From Pectobacterium aquaticum (lineage in GTDB: Bacteria > Pseudomonadota > Gammaproteobacteria > Enterobacterales > Enterobacteriaceae), in the NCBI RefSeq assembly GCF_003382565.3, contig NZ_CP086253.1, positions 1,240,001 through 1,304,000 of the forward strand: a stretch of 64,000 bases of DNA, in the 5' to 3' direction. The notes beneath the pieces were generated by a model. The model was not told the DNA's origin and did not search any database. It saw nothing but the letters and a program-made list of their open reading frames with translations. Positions 1 to 8,578 of this stretch are shown here, in pieces. Position numbers and translations under genes: made by a program. Every line of letters starts with the position of its first letter. Positions within the stretch are counted from its first letter, which is position 1.

Positions 1-843
1 TTCGCCTTCAAGATAGCAGGAGTTAATGCCCGCTTCACGCAACCAGGCAACCAGCTCGTGCACGCGCTCACGCTTGCGTACAAAAACGATAGAACGCGTC
101 ACGTCCGGCTGTTTTAACTGGTGGCAGAGCAGCGCCGTTTTGTGTTTGAGATCGTCGGCGCGGTAATACCATTGCAGAATTTTTTTACGTTCCCGACGCG
201 ATGGATCGGATTCGATTTCAACAGGTTCGTTGAGCAAGCGCTCGGCGAAATCTTTGATCGCGTCCCCTTCCAGCGTTGCAGAAAACAGCATCGTTTGCTT
301 GCGCCAGCGGGTTTCTCCAGCGATGTGTTCAATATCCTGAGCGAAGCCCATATCCAGCATTCTGTCTGCTTCATCCAGAATCAGCGTTTCTACCGCGCGG
401 CAATCGAAGTTTTCTTCTTTAATGTATTGCAGAAGACGGCCCGTCGTCGCGACGACGATATCCTGATTTTCACTGAAGACTTCTGCGTGGTTCATGTAGG
501 CCACGCCGCCGGTGATCGTGGCGATATCCAGGTGCGTATGTGCAGCAAACGCTCGCGCCTGATCGGCCACCTGCATGGCGAGTTCACGGGTTGGCGTGAG
601 GATCAGAATACGAGGTGGACCCGATTTTTTACGAGGGAAATCGATAAGATGCTGCAAAACCGGCAGCAGATAGGCGGCGGTTTTACCTGTTCCTGTTGGC
701 GCGGAGCCTAGGACGTCGCGGCCTTCCATCGCCGGAGGGATCGCCTCAGCTTGAATCACGGTTGGGCGCTCGTAGCCCATGTCGCGCAGGGCGTCTAACA
801 GGCTTTCATCAAGATCGAGCTCGGAAAAATTGGTTACAGTCAT
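1..843 (-). CDS. srmB: ATP-dependent RNA helicase SrmB (N-terminal part, cut by window edge)
   Basis: DEAD-box RNA helicase that acts in early 50S ribosomal subunit assembly in enterobacteria. The reverse strand reads 281 codons from an ATG at 841-843 with no stop before the window edge, so the C-terminal part is missing. Seen: start MTVTNFSELDLDESLLDALR, a Q-motif-like segment, Walker A APTGTGKT at about residues 48-55, PTRELA near 84-89, DEAD at about 157-160, and SAT (motif III) further on. Helicase domain 2 has only just begun at the edge. It is divergent from trmN6, as in E. coli, with 134 bp between them. The identity rests on the full N-terminal resemblance to E. coli SrmB. Confidence 0.95.
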   Translation of the reverse strand, partial: MTVTNFSELDLDESLLDALRDMGYERPTVIQAEAIPPAMEGRDVLGSAPTGTGKTAAYLLPVLQHLIDFPRKKSGPPRILILTPTRELAMQVADQARAFAAHTHLDIATITGGVAYMNHAEVFSENQDIVVATTGRLLQYIKEENFDCRAVETLILDEADRMLDMGFAQDIEHIAGETRWRKQTMLFSATLEGDAIKDFAERLLNEPVEIESDPSRRERKKILQWYYRADDLKHKTALLCHQLKQPDVTRSIVFVRKRERVHELVAWLREAGINSCYLEGE

Positions 844-977
844 GGTCTACCTCTATTTGGGGCGCCGATTATAGACGGATTGGCCGGTTTCTTCACCTGT
901 TTAAGCAGACATCGGCACTTTTCCTGCATTGATGTTTCACCTATGCTACTGCGGTTTGCGTTTGGAATCTTATTTTC

Positions 978-1724
978 ATGAGTCATCAGGCTGATAATAA
1001 ACTGACATTGCGTCGGGATGGTTTTACCTTCAAGCAATTCTTTGTGGCGCACGATCGCTGTGCCATGAAGGTGGGGACCGACGGCATTTTGCTGGGAGCA
1101 TGGACGCCAGTGTCTTCAGCCACTCGGATTTTGGATATCGGTAGCGGTTCCGGTCTTCTCGCGTTGATGCTGGCGCAACGTTCTGAACCGCATGTTCCGA
1201 TTGATGCCGTCGAGCTGGATAGTGCCGCCAGCCAGCAGGCACAGGAGAACATTGCCGCCTCTCCATGGGCTGACAGAATCACGGTGTATGCTGAAGATAT
1301 TGTCGGTTTTGCTGAGACGCGAGCCGCCGATTATTCGTTGATTATCAGTAACCCGCCTTATTTCCCGCCAGGGATCGCGTGCGGATCGGCTCAGCGCGAT
1401 CAGGCTCGCTATACCACCTTGTTAACTCATGAAGCGCTGTTGCATTGTGCGCATCAGTTGCTAATGCCTGAAGGTCTTTTCTGCGTAGTGCTACCGGTTC
1501 AGGTTGCTGAGTCTTTTATTCCGCTGGCGCAGCAGCACCATTGGTATGTTCACCAGCAGCTTCGCGTATCGGAACAGGAAGAGAAACCAGCGCATCGCGT
1601 TTTGCTGGCGCTGTCTCGTCAGGAAAGAGAATGTTTGAGTTCCTCACTGGTAATTCGTGATGCAGAAAGGGGTTATTCGACGGATTTCCAGCAACTGACA
1701 AAAGATTTTTATCTCTTTATGTAG
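978..1724 (+). CDS. trmN6: tRNA1(Val) (adenine(37)-N6)-methyltransferase TrmN6 (YfiC)
   Basis: SAM-dependent methyltransferase that makes m6A at position 37 of tRNA-Val1. The 248-residue product has a Rossmann-type SAM site (LDIGSGSGLLALMLAQ, about residues 50-65) and the NPPY catalytic motif of N6-adenine methyltransferases in IISNPPYFPPG (about 123-133). The length is typical of the family. It is divergent from srmB and convergent with nadB, the YfiC context of E. coli. There is no strong Shine-Dalgarno; the ATG at 978 was chosen because the downstream sequence matches the usual YfiC N-terminus (RRDGFTFKQFFVAHDRCAMKVGTDG region). Confidence 0.93.
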   Translation: MSHQADNKLTLRRDGFTFKQFFVAHDRCAMKVGTDGILLGAWTPVSSATRILDIGSGSGLLALMLAQRSEPHVPIDAVELDSAASQQAQENIAASPWADRITVYAEDIVGFAETRAADYSLIISNPPYFPPGIACGSAQRDQARYTTLLTHEALLHCAHQLLMPEGLFCVVLPVQVAESFIPLAQQHHWYVHQQLRVSEQEEKPAHRVLLALSRQERECLSSSLVIRDAERGYSTDFQQLTKDFYLFM

Positions 1725-1780
1725 ATGGCAGACGCCTTGTTGCTGCGCCTGCCTTTGCTAAGTGAACTATTTTTTATGAA

Positions 1781-3382
1781 CTACGGCACCAGAATAGTTG
1801 GCGTTGGGGCGTCGAACTGCTCTGGGTAGTCCAGCGTGTAATGTAGCCCGCGGCTTTCTTTTCTTTCTAGCGCACAGCGGACGATGAGTTCGGCGACCTG
1901 CACCAGATTACGCAGTTCCAGCAAATTGTTGGAAATGCGGAAGTGGGCGTAGTATTCATTGATTTCCTGCTGAAGCAGTTGGATGCGGCGTTGTGCCCGC
2001 TCCAGTCGCTTAGTCGTCCGCACGATCCCAACATAATCCCACATAAATAGACGCAGCTCGTGCCAGTTATGCTGAATCACCACTTGTTCGTCGGAGTTGT
2101 CGACCTGGCTTTCATCCCAATCTGGTAGCTTTTTCACCGCTTTGATTTGCGGTAAGCGCTGCAAAATATCCTCAGCGGCTGACCAGCCGTAAACCAGACA
2201 TTCCAGCAGTGAATTGGATGCCATGCGGTTTGCGCCATGCAAGCCGGTATAGCTGACTTCGCCAATCGCATACAGGCCGTCAAGATCGGTACGGCCGTGC
2301 TGATCGACCAGCACGCCACCGCAGGTGTAGTGTGCCGCGGGGACGATAGGTATCGGTTCACGCGTCAGATCGATGCCGAGAGACTGTAGCTTTTCATCGA
2401 TAGTGGGGAAGTGCTGTTTGATGAATGCTTCGGGCTTGTGGCTGATATCCAGATACATGCAGTCTGCGCCAAGCCGTTTCATCTCATGGTCAATCGCACG
2501 GGCGACCACGTCACGCGGGGCCAATTCGCCTCTGGCATCGAAATCGGGCATAAAGCGTGTGCCGTCAGGACGTTTAAGGTACGCGCCTTCACCGCGTAGC
2601 GCTTCCGTTAGCAGGAAATTTCGCGCCTGCGGGTGGAACAGGCAGGTCGGGTGAAACTGATTGAACTCCAGATTTGCCACGCGGCAACCCGCGCGCCAGG
2701 CCATGGCGATGCCATCACCAGAGGAAATATCGGGGTTCGTGGTGTATTGATACACTTTGGATGCGCCACCGGTCGCTAAAACTACCGTTTTCGCTCGGCA
2801 GGATTCTACGCGCTCCCGTTCACGATTCCATATGTAAGCACCGACAATGCGGCGTGTGCCGGGCAGACCCAGCTTATTCGAGGTAATCAAATCGACGGCG
2901 TTACAGCGTTCCATAATCCGAATATTCGGATGAGATAGCGCTTTCTGCACCAGCGTGTTTTCCACTTCTTTTCCGGTTGCATCCGCCGCGTGCAGAATCC
3001 GACGATGGCTGTGCCCACCTTCGCGCGTGAGATGGTAACGTTCTTCACCGCTGGTGCTGGTTTCAGTATCGAATAGCACGCCTTGTTCGATAAGCCATTG
3101 CACGCAGTGTTTGGCATTGCTGGCGATAAACTCAACCGCTTCCCTTTCACACAGGCCATCGCCAGCGATCAGGGTATCTTCGATATGGGAGTCAATCGTG
3201 TCCGTTTCATCGAAAACCGCGGCGATGCCGCCCTGAGCATAAAACGTTGCGCCTTCGTTGAGTGGGCCTTTGCTTAATACCGTCACGTTGGCTTGTGAAG
3301 CCAGACGCAGAGCTAGCGAAAGCCCGGCAGCACCGCTGCCAATGATTAAAACATCACAGACGTATTCAGTGGTCGTTTGCAT
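1781..3382 (-). CDS. nadB: L-aspartate oxidase NadB
   Basis: FAD-dependent oxidase that turns L-aspartate into iminoaspartate, the first step of de novo NAD synthesis, working with NadA. The FAD-binding GSGAAGLSLALRLA motif lies close to the N-terminus, and the flavoprotein signatures HLTREGGHSHRRILHAADATG and GGASKVYQYTTNPDISSGDG are present. With the ATG at 3380-3382 the protein is 533 residues, near the 540 of E. coli NadB, and begins MQTTTEYVCDVLIIGSG like the family. An in-frame ATG at 3446-3448 would add 22 residues and has a better ribosome site (AGGGGG about 9 bases upstream). I prefer the shorter start on family alignment, but the longer one cannot be excluded. Divergent from rpoE, as in E. 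coli. Confidence 0.93.
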   Translation of the reverse strand: MQTTTEYVCDVLIIGSGAAGLSLALRLASQANVTVLSKGPLNEGATFYAQGGIAAVFDETDTIDSHIEDTLIAGDGLCEREAVEFIASNAKHCVQWLIEQGVLFDTETSTSGEERYHLTREGGHSHRRILHAADATGKEVENTLVQKALSHPNIRIMERCNAVDLITSNKLGLPGTRRIVGAYIWNRERERVESCRAKTVVLATGGASKVYQYTTNPDISSGDGIAMAWRAGCRVANLEFNQFHPTCLFHPQARNFLLTEALRGEGAYLKRPDGTRFMPDFDARGELAPRDVVARAIDHEMKRLGADCMYLDISHKPEAFIKQHFPTIDEKLQSLGIDLTREPIPIVPAAHYTCGGVLVDQHGRTDLDGLYAIGEVSYTGLHGANRMASNSLLECLVYGWSAAEDILQRLPQIKAVKKLPDWDESQVDNSDEQVVIQHNWHELRLFMWDYVGIVRTTKRLERAQRRIQLLQQEINEYYAHFRISNNLLELRNLVQVAELIVRCALERKESRGLHYTLDYPEQFDAPTPTILVP

Positions 3383-3662
3383 GGTCGTGTCGTGGGTGCA
3401 AAAAGAAGAGGAAATCGGATGGTAGCACCCAATGGTTGATTGCTGCATTGGTTTTTAGCCCCCTATCTACACGCTAAATAAGCGAAGGGAAGGGAATGCT
3501 GAATCGTGCGCATACCCCAAATTTATCGTATCATCCTCGGAGAGGCGTGGAGCCTCAGATCAAGACCATTTTTGATAAAGACAATGTGTGATGAAGAGAA
3601 TGCGTCATGATACGCATCGCAAAGACGAGTAACGGCGCTAAGCAAAATAAAAATGATGACTC

Positions 3663-3690
3663 GGAACTTTATTGGATGTCTTGGTTCTAA
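3663..3690 (+). promoter_or_regulatory. SigmaE-type autoregulatory promoter of rpoE
   Basis: GGAACTT at 3663-3669, a 16-base spacer, then TCTAA at 3686-3690. This matches the RpoE (sigmaE) promoter consensus and the layout of the E. coli rpoE P2 promoter, by which the sigma factor drives its own operon. The rest of the 3383-3707 interval is the divergent nadB/rpoE control region; it holds a small GAGGC/GCCTC dyad at 3542-3556 and no convincing gene. Confidence 0.85.
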
Positions 3691-3707
3691 TGAGGAGCTT
3701 GCTCTAA

Positions 3708-3776
3708 ATGACTTATATAGCTGGCAGTACTATTTTACGTGTGGAGAACGGTTTGAGTAGAGATTACCTCGGATGA
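3708..3776 (+). CDS. Possible 22-residue leader peptide overlapping the rpoE start
   Basis: ATG at 3708, 22 codons (MTYIAGSTIL... ...SRDYLG) and TGA at 3774-3776, so its stop overlaps the rpoE ATG at 3773 as ATGA. AGGAG lies at 3693-3697, about 10 bases before this ATG. Position and overlap recall the RseD leader ORF reported upstream of E. coli rpoE, to which rpoE translation is said to be coupled. An in-frame TAA immediately before the ATG caps it at 22 codons, shorter than E. coli RseD as I remember it. It may be a functional equivalent, or chance. Confidence 0.4.
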   Translation: MTYIAGSTILRVENGLSRDYLG

Positions 3777-4348
3777 GCGAGCAACTGGCAGATCAGGTTC
3801 TGGTCGAGCGAGTCCAAAAAGGCGATCAAAAATCGTTTAACTTGTTGGTCGTTCGTTATCAGCATAAGGTAGCGAGCCTGGTATCGCGGTATGTTTCCCA
3901 AGGGGACGTGCCAGACGTGGTGCAGGAATCGTTTATTAAAGCCTATCGCGCGCTAGAGTCATTCCGCGGCGATAGTGCGTTCTATACGTGGCTATATCGT
4001 ATCGCAGTGAATACGGCCAAAAATTATTTGGTTGCTCAGGGACGCCGTCCGCCTTCCAGCGACATTGATGCTAATGACGCGGAAAACTATGAAAATGCGG
4101 GCGCACTGAAAGAAATATCGAACCCTGAGAATTTAATGTTGTCAGAAGAATTACGAAGCATCGTTTTCCGAACTATCGAGTCTTTACCGGAAGATTTACG
4201 TTTAGCGATTACGCTGCGTGAGTTGGACGGTTTAAGCTACGAAGAGATCGCCGTGATTATGGATTGTCCCGTCGGCACTGTTCGTTCTCGTATTTTCCGG
4301 GCGCGGGAAGCGATTGATAATAAAGTACAACCGCTTATTCAGCGCTAG
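3773..4348 (+). CDS. rpoE: RNA polymerase sigmaE factor RpoE
   Basis: ECF sigma factor for the extracytoplasmic (outer-membrane protein folding) stress response. The 191 residues start MSEQLADQVLVERVQKGDQK and show region 2 (LVVRYQHKVASLVSRYV...VPDVVQESFIKAYRAL...FYTWLYRIAVNTAKN) and region 4 (LPEDLRLAITLRELDGLSYEEIA...GTVRSRIFRARE). Length is the same as E. coli RpoE. It is first gene of rpoE-rseA-rseB-rseC and sits behind a self-recognised sigmaE promoter. No separate strong ribosome site precedes its ATG beyond the CCTCGG region, which fits translational coupling to the overlapping small ORF upstream. Confidence 0.97.
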   Translation: MSEQLADQVLVERVQKGDQKSFNLLVVRYQHKVASLVSRYVSQGDVPDVVQESFIKAYRALESFRGDSAFYTWLYRIAVNTAKNYLVAQGRRPPSSDIDANDAENYENAGALKEISNPENLMLSEELRSIVFRTIESLPEDLRLAITLRELDGLSYEEIAVIMDCPVGTVRSRIFRAREAIDNKVQPLIQR

Positions 4349-4407
4349 CGAGCGTTTTCAGCTATCCGCATGACTAATGATGGATTTGACAAGGTAAGGG
4401 TGTCGGT

Positions 4408-5055
4408 ATGCAGAAAGAGAAACTTTCCGCTTTAATGGATGGCGAAGCAGTAGATTCCGAACTGTTAGGCGCACTGTCACGGGATGATGCGTTGCAGCAA
4501 AGTTGGCAAAGTTATCATCTGATTCGTGATGTGATGCGTGGTGACGTGAGTGAAAACGTGATTCACCTGGACATCGCTTCTCGTGTTGCTGCTGCAATCG
4601 AAAAAGAACCTGTTCGTCTGGTTCCACAAGCGCAGCCTGAATCTCAGCCACAGCCTGTCGAGTGGACGAAGATGCCTTTCTGGCACAAAATCCGCCCGTG
4701 GGGCAGCCAACTGACGCAAGTCGGTGTCGCAGCCTGCGTATCTTTAGCGGTGATTGTCGGCGTACAAAATTACCAGCAGGGTAATGCTTCTGAACATGTT
4801 GTGGAATCCGGCGTGTTCAGTACCTTACCTGCTATGGGCACCGCCTCTCCAGTGAGTCTGGGCGTGCCGTCAGAAAATGTTGCCCCTAACAGCGGTCAAC
4901 AAAAATCCGATATGCAGCGCAATCGCCTTAACGCCATTTTGCAGGACTACGAATTACAGCGCCGGCTGCATGCCGAGCACGCTCTGCCGCAGGACGATCA
5001 GCAAGCGGCAATTCAGGTTCCCGGTACTCAATCATTAGGAACACAGCCCCGGTAA
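4408..5055 (+). CDS. rseA: Anti-sigmaE factor RseA
   Basis: Inner-membrane anti-sigma factor that holds RpoE until DegS and RseP cut it. The 215-residue product has a cytoplasmic sigma-binding N-terminus (MQKEKLSALMDGEAVDSELL), one membrane segment at about residues 102-119 (QVGVAACVSLAVIVGVQN) and a periplasmic tail ending in the RseB-binding region. Spacing to rpoE is 59 bp, and its stop overlaps the rseB ATG by one base (TAATG), indicating translational coupling. The periplasmic part is variable but holds Val-Ser (PVSLGV) in the area where E. coli DegS cleaves, so cleavage there is an inference. Confidence 0.94.
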   Translation: MQKEKLSALMDGEAVDSELLGALSRDDALQQSWQSYHLIRDVMRGDVSENVIHLDIASRVAAAIEKEPVRLVPQAQPESQPQPVEWTKMPFWHKIRPWGSQLTQVGVAACVSLAVIVGVQNYQQGNASEHVVESGVFSTLPAMGTASPVSLGVPSENVAPNSGQQKSDMQRNRLNAILQDYELQRRLHAEHALPQDDQQAAIQVPGTQSLGTQPR

Positions 5056-6017
5056 TGAAGCGTGTTTGGTCCGCCGCCTGTTTTCTGATTGGCAGTCTGT
5101 TTTATTCTACTTTCGCCCCGGCTCAGAATGTTGAGCCGGGCGCGTTGCTGCAACAGATGAATAGCGCTACTCGTTCTCTGAATTACGAAATTTCCTTTAT
5201 TAACATTACCCTGCAAGGTTTCGAGTCGGTACGGTATCGTCATGCTGTGGTCAACAACCGTGCCTTAGCGCAGTTGCTGTTTATGGATGGTCCGAGACGC
5301 GAGATTGTGCAGCGTGGCAATGAAATCAGCTATTTCGATCCTGGTTTTGAGCCATTTACGCTCACCAGCGATCATATCGTTGATTCTCTCCCTTCTCTGG
5401 TCTTCGCTGATTTTCAGAAACTATCGCCCTATTATGATTTTGTTCCTGCTGATGGACGGGTACGCATTGCCGATCGTCTGGCATCAGGCATTCGGGTCAT
5501 CTCACGCGATGGCACACGCTACAGCTACACGGTGTGGATTGATGCGGACTCCAAACTTCCACTGCGCATTGATTTACAGGATCGCAATGGCGACAAACGG
5601 TTGGAGCAATTCTTAACGACATCATTGATTGTTGACGATGATCTGGTGAGCGTGATGCGTCCGCTGGAAGGTATCAAACTTCCTCCTGCGCTACCCACGC
5701 CTGCTGCGGAAAAAAGTGATTTTACCTGGGTGCCTGAATGGTTGCCTGCCGGCATGAAAGAACAGTCGCACAACAAAAAAGTATTGCCAGGTTCGTCCAT
5801 TCCTATTGAAACACGTCTGTATAGCGATGGTTTATTCAGTTTTTCGGTTAATATTAGCCCGTCTTCTGACGTGAGTGAGGAGCAGTCTGTACTCACGGGG
5901 CGGCGCTCCATTCACACCGTCATGAAAGACAACCGCGAGATTACCGTTGTCGGCGATATTCCTCCTTCTACGGCTAAGCGCGTGGCTGACAGCATTAGTA
6001 TGAAGGCGGAGCCGTGA
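5055..6017 (+). CDS. rseB: SigmaE regulatory protein RseB
   Basis: Periplasmic protein that binds RseA, shields it from DegS and senses lipopolysaccharide intermediates. 320 residues; a cleavable signal peptide (MKRVWSAACFLIGSLFYSTFAPAQ) is followed by the MucB/RseB N-terminal domain (ALLQQMNSATRSLNYEISF) and the smaller C-terminal domain (SDFTWVPEWLPAGMKE region onward). Coupled to rseA by a one-base overlap and to rseC by a four-base overlap. Length matches the family. Confidence 0.94.
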   Translation: MKRVWSAACFLIGSLFYSTFAPAQNVEPGALLQQMNSATRSLNYEISFINITLQGFESVRYRHAVVNNRALAQLLFMDGPRREIVQRGNEISYFDPGFEPFTLTSDHIVDSLPSLVFADFQKLSPYYDFVPADGRVRIADRLASGIRVISRDGTRYSYTVWIDADSKLPLRIDLQDRNGDKRLEQFLTTSLIVDDDLVSVMRPLEGIKLPPALPTPAAEKSDFTWVPEWLPAGMKEQSHNKKVLPGSSIPIETRLYSDGLFSFSVNISPSSDVSEEQSVLTGRRSIHTVMKDNREITVVGDIPPSTAKRVADSISMKAEP

Positions 6018-6466
6018 TTAAAGAGTGGGCGACAGTGGTGTCATGGCAGGATGGAATTGCGGAGCTGCGGTGTGAGCCCAGTGCGGGCTGTGGCACCTGC
6101 AAATCCCGCTCGTCGTGTGGAACCGGTTTATTAAGTCAGCTTGGGCTCTCTGCCGAAAACACGCTGTACGTTCCTTGCGATCGGCCTTTGGAAATTGGAC
6201 AAAAAGTGGAGCTGGGTATTTCTGAAGGACGGTTATTGTTTTCCGCCGCTTTGGTTTATATTGTCCCGCTGTTTGGATTGCTGTTCGGGGCAGCGATATG
6301 CCAAACGCTGTTCGGCACCGATCTGGCCGCGGTTATTGGCGCGCTGTTAGGCGGTAGCGTGGCGTTTATCGGCGTGAAGCGCTGGGCAAAGCAGCTAGGT
6401 AAAAATAAACGTTATGAACCCGTTATCCTGCAAATCGCACTGCCGGGTACTCTGTTACAAAATTGA
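6014..6466 (+). CDS. rseC: SoxR-reducing / sigmaE accessory protein RseC
   Basis: Inner-membrane protein of the RseC/MucC family, last gene of the rpoE operon; in E. coli it is also implicated in reduction of SoxR with the Rsx complex. Start is GTG at 6014 overlapping the rseB stop. 150 residues with a cysteine cluster near the N-terminus (CEPSAGCGTCKSRSSCGTG), another Cys in YVPCDRP, and two membrane segments at about residues 72-92 and 98-118. The role in SoxR reduction is taken from the family, not seen here. Confidence 0.92.
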   Translation: MIKEWATVVSWQDGIAELRCEPSAGCGTCKSRSSCGTGLLSQLGLSAENTLYVPCDRPLEIGQKVELGISEGRLLFSAALVYIVPLFGLLFGAAICQTLFGTDLAAVIGALLGGSVAFIGVKRWAKQLGKNKRYEPVILQIALPGTLLQN

Positions 6467-6631
6467 CCTGTTCACCCCAGCGTAAACGGCGCGCGGCGCG
6501 GAAACATTGCTTACTCGCTTGTTATCTTTCGACACGATATTTGCCACGTAATGACACTTTACTTCCTGCTTTCCTCTTGTTGTTCTGCTATTCCAAATAA
6601 AACCGTCATAATCAAGGGGAATGCACTGGAC

Positions 6632-6763
6632 ATGACTAGGTTTTCAGGCTTCTCGCATGTAGAATGCTGCGATTCAGGTGGAATAACATCGCTGCTGTTT
6701 TCACCTATGCGCATGCCCATCGGCAAGAATTTCAGGAATATCAAGGTAGAAAAATTTTTATAA
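6632..6763 (+). CDS. Possible upstream ORF overlapping the lepA start
   Basis: ATG at 6632 opens a 43-codon frame (MTRFSGFSHVECCDSGG...) ending in TAA at 6761-6763, so the stop shares one base with the lepA ATG (TAATG). AAGGGG at 6614-6619 lies 12 bases upstream, a little far for a ribosome site. lepA itself lacks a well-placed Shine-Dalgarno, so coupling is possible. The peptide has no recognisable domain. Weak candidate. Confidence 0.22.
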   Translation: MTRFSGFSHVECCDSGGITSLLFSPMRMPIGKNFRNIKVEKFL

Positions 6764-8562
6764 TGAAGCATATACGAAATTTCTCCATTATTGCCCATAT
6801 CGACCACGGTAAATCAACGTTATCTGACCGTATTATCCAGATTTGCGGCGGTTTAACCGAGCGTGAAATGGCTGCGCAGGTTCTGGATTCCATGGATCTG
6901 GAACGCGAACGCGGAATAACGATTAAAGCGCAAAGCGTCACGCTGGATTATAAAGCGCAGGACGGCCAAACCTACCAGTTAAACTTCATTGATACGCCTG
7001 GACACGTTGACTTCTCTTATGAAGTTTCCCGCTCGCTCGCCGCCTGTGAAGGCGCGCTGCTTGTCGTTGACGCGGGGCAGGGTGTTGAAGCGCAAACGCT
7101 GGCTAACTGCTATACCGCGCTGGATATGAATCTGGAAGTGGTGCCGGTTCTGAATAAGATCGACCTACCTGCTGCCGATCCAGATCGCGTTGCTCAGGAA
7201 ATTGAAGACATCGTCGGCATTGATGCCACCGACGCTGTGCGCTGCTCTGCAAAAACGGGGATTGGCGTGCCGGATGTTCTGGATCGTCTGGTGCGTGATA
7301 TTCCGCCGCCGGAAGGCAGTCCTGATGCGCCGCTGCAGGCGCTGATTATCGACTCTTGGTTTGATAACTACTTAGGCGTTGTGTCATTGGTGCGTATTAA
7401 AAACGGCACGATGCGCAAAGGCGATAAAATTAAGGTGATGAGTACGGGTCAGGTTTATAACGCTGACCGTCTCGGTATTTTTACACCGAAGCAGATCGAC
7501 CGTGATGTCTTGAACTGCGGCGAAGTAGGTTGGTTGGTGTGCGCCATCAAAGATATTTTGGGTGCGCCAGTAGGGGATACCCTGACGTTGGCGCGTCAGC
7601 CAGCTGAAAAAGCGTTGCCGGGCTTCAAGAAAGTCAAACCTCAGGTCTACGCTGGCCTGTTCCCGATTAGTTCCGACGACTATGAAGCATTCCGTGATGC
7701 GTTAGGCAAGCTGAGCCTCAATGATGCCTCCCTGTTCTATGAACCAGAAAGCTCCACTGCGCTGGGCTTTGGTTTCCGCTGTGGATTCCTGGGTCTGCTG
7801 CACATGGAGATCATTCAGGAACGTCTGGAGCGTGAGTACGATCTGGAACTGATCACCACGGCACCGACGGTAGTGTATGAAGTAGAAACGACGGCTAAAG
7901 AAACCATTTATGTCGATAGTCCGTCTAAACTGCCGCCGCTGAATAATATTCAGGAACTGCGCGAACCGATTGCCGAATGTCACATGCTGATGCCTCAGGA
8001 ATATTTGGGCAACGTAATTACGCTTTGTATTGAAAAGCGCGGCGTGCAGACGAACATGGTGTACCACGGTAATCAGGTTGCGTTGACGTATGAAATTCCG
8101 ATGGCCGAAGTGGTACTCGATTTCTTTGACCGCCTGAAATCAACCTCTCGTGGTTATGCCTCGCTGGATTATGGCTTCAAACGTTTCCAGACATCAGACA
8201 TGGTGCGCGTTGATGTATTAATCAACAACGAGCGTGTCGATGCATTGGCCCTCATTACTCACCGTGATAATTCACAATACCGTGGCCGTGAATTCGTCGA
8301 AAAGATGAAAGAACTGATTCCGCGTCAGCAGTTTGATATCGCGATTCAGGCCGCCATTGGTAACCACATTATTGCGCGTTCTACGGTTAAGCAATTGCGT
8401 AAAAACGTACTGGCCAAGTGTTATGGTGGCGACGTCAGCCGTAAGAAGAAACTGTTGCAGAAACAGAAAGACGGTAAGAAACGTATGAAGCAGGTCGGTA
8501 ACGTTGAACTGCCGCAAGAGGCGTTTCTGGCAATCCTGCACGTCGGCAAAGACAGTAAATAA
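6763..8562 (+). CDS. lepA: Elongation factor 4 LepA
   Basis: Ribosome-associated translational GTPase (EF4). From the ATG at 6763 the product is 599 residues, identical in length to E. coli LepA, and begins MKHIRNFSIIAHIDHGKSTL, which holds the G1 P-loop AHIDHGKS. G3 is DTPGHVDF, G4 NKIDLP, G5 CSAKTG, and the C-terminal LepA-specific domain (KKKLLQKQKDGKKRMKQVG) is present. The frame stays open further upstream to 6664, but family alignment fixes this start. Followed after 16 bp by lepB, as in E. coli. Confidence 0.96.
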   Translation: MKHIRNFSIIAHIDHGKSTLSDRIIQICGGLTEREMAAQVLDSMDLERERGITIKAQSVTLDYKAQDGQTYQLNFIDTPGHVDFSYEVSRSLAACEGALLVVDAGQGVEAQTLANCYTALDMNLEVVPVLNKIDLPAADPDRVAQEIEDIVGIDATDAVRCSAKTGIGVPDVLDRLVRDIPPPEGSPDAPLQALIIDSWFDNYLGVVSLVRIKNGTMRKGDKIKVMSTGQVYNADRLGIFTPKQIDRDVLNCGEVGWLVCAIKDILGAPVGDTLTLARQPAEKALPGFKKVKPQVYAGLFPISSDDYEAFRDALGKLSLNDASLFYEPESSTALGFGFRCGFLGLLHMEIIQERLEREYDLELITTAPTVVYEVETTAKETIYVDSPSKLPPLNNIQELREPIAECHMLMPQEYLGNVITLCIEKRGVQTNMVYHGNQVALTYEIPMAEVVLDFFDRLKSTSRGYASLDYGFKRFQTSDMVRVDVLINNERVDALALITHRDNSQYRGREFVEKMKELIPRQQFDIAIQAAIGNHIIARSTVKQLRKNVLAKCYGGDVSRKKKLLQKQKDGKKRMKQVGNVELPQEAFLAILHVGKDSK

Positions 8563-8578
8563 ATTCTGAGGAGTTGGC

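Noticed and set aside
121..711. 196-codon plus-strand frame at the left edge
   Set aside because: Lies antisense to srmB, whose DEAD-box motifs are clear.
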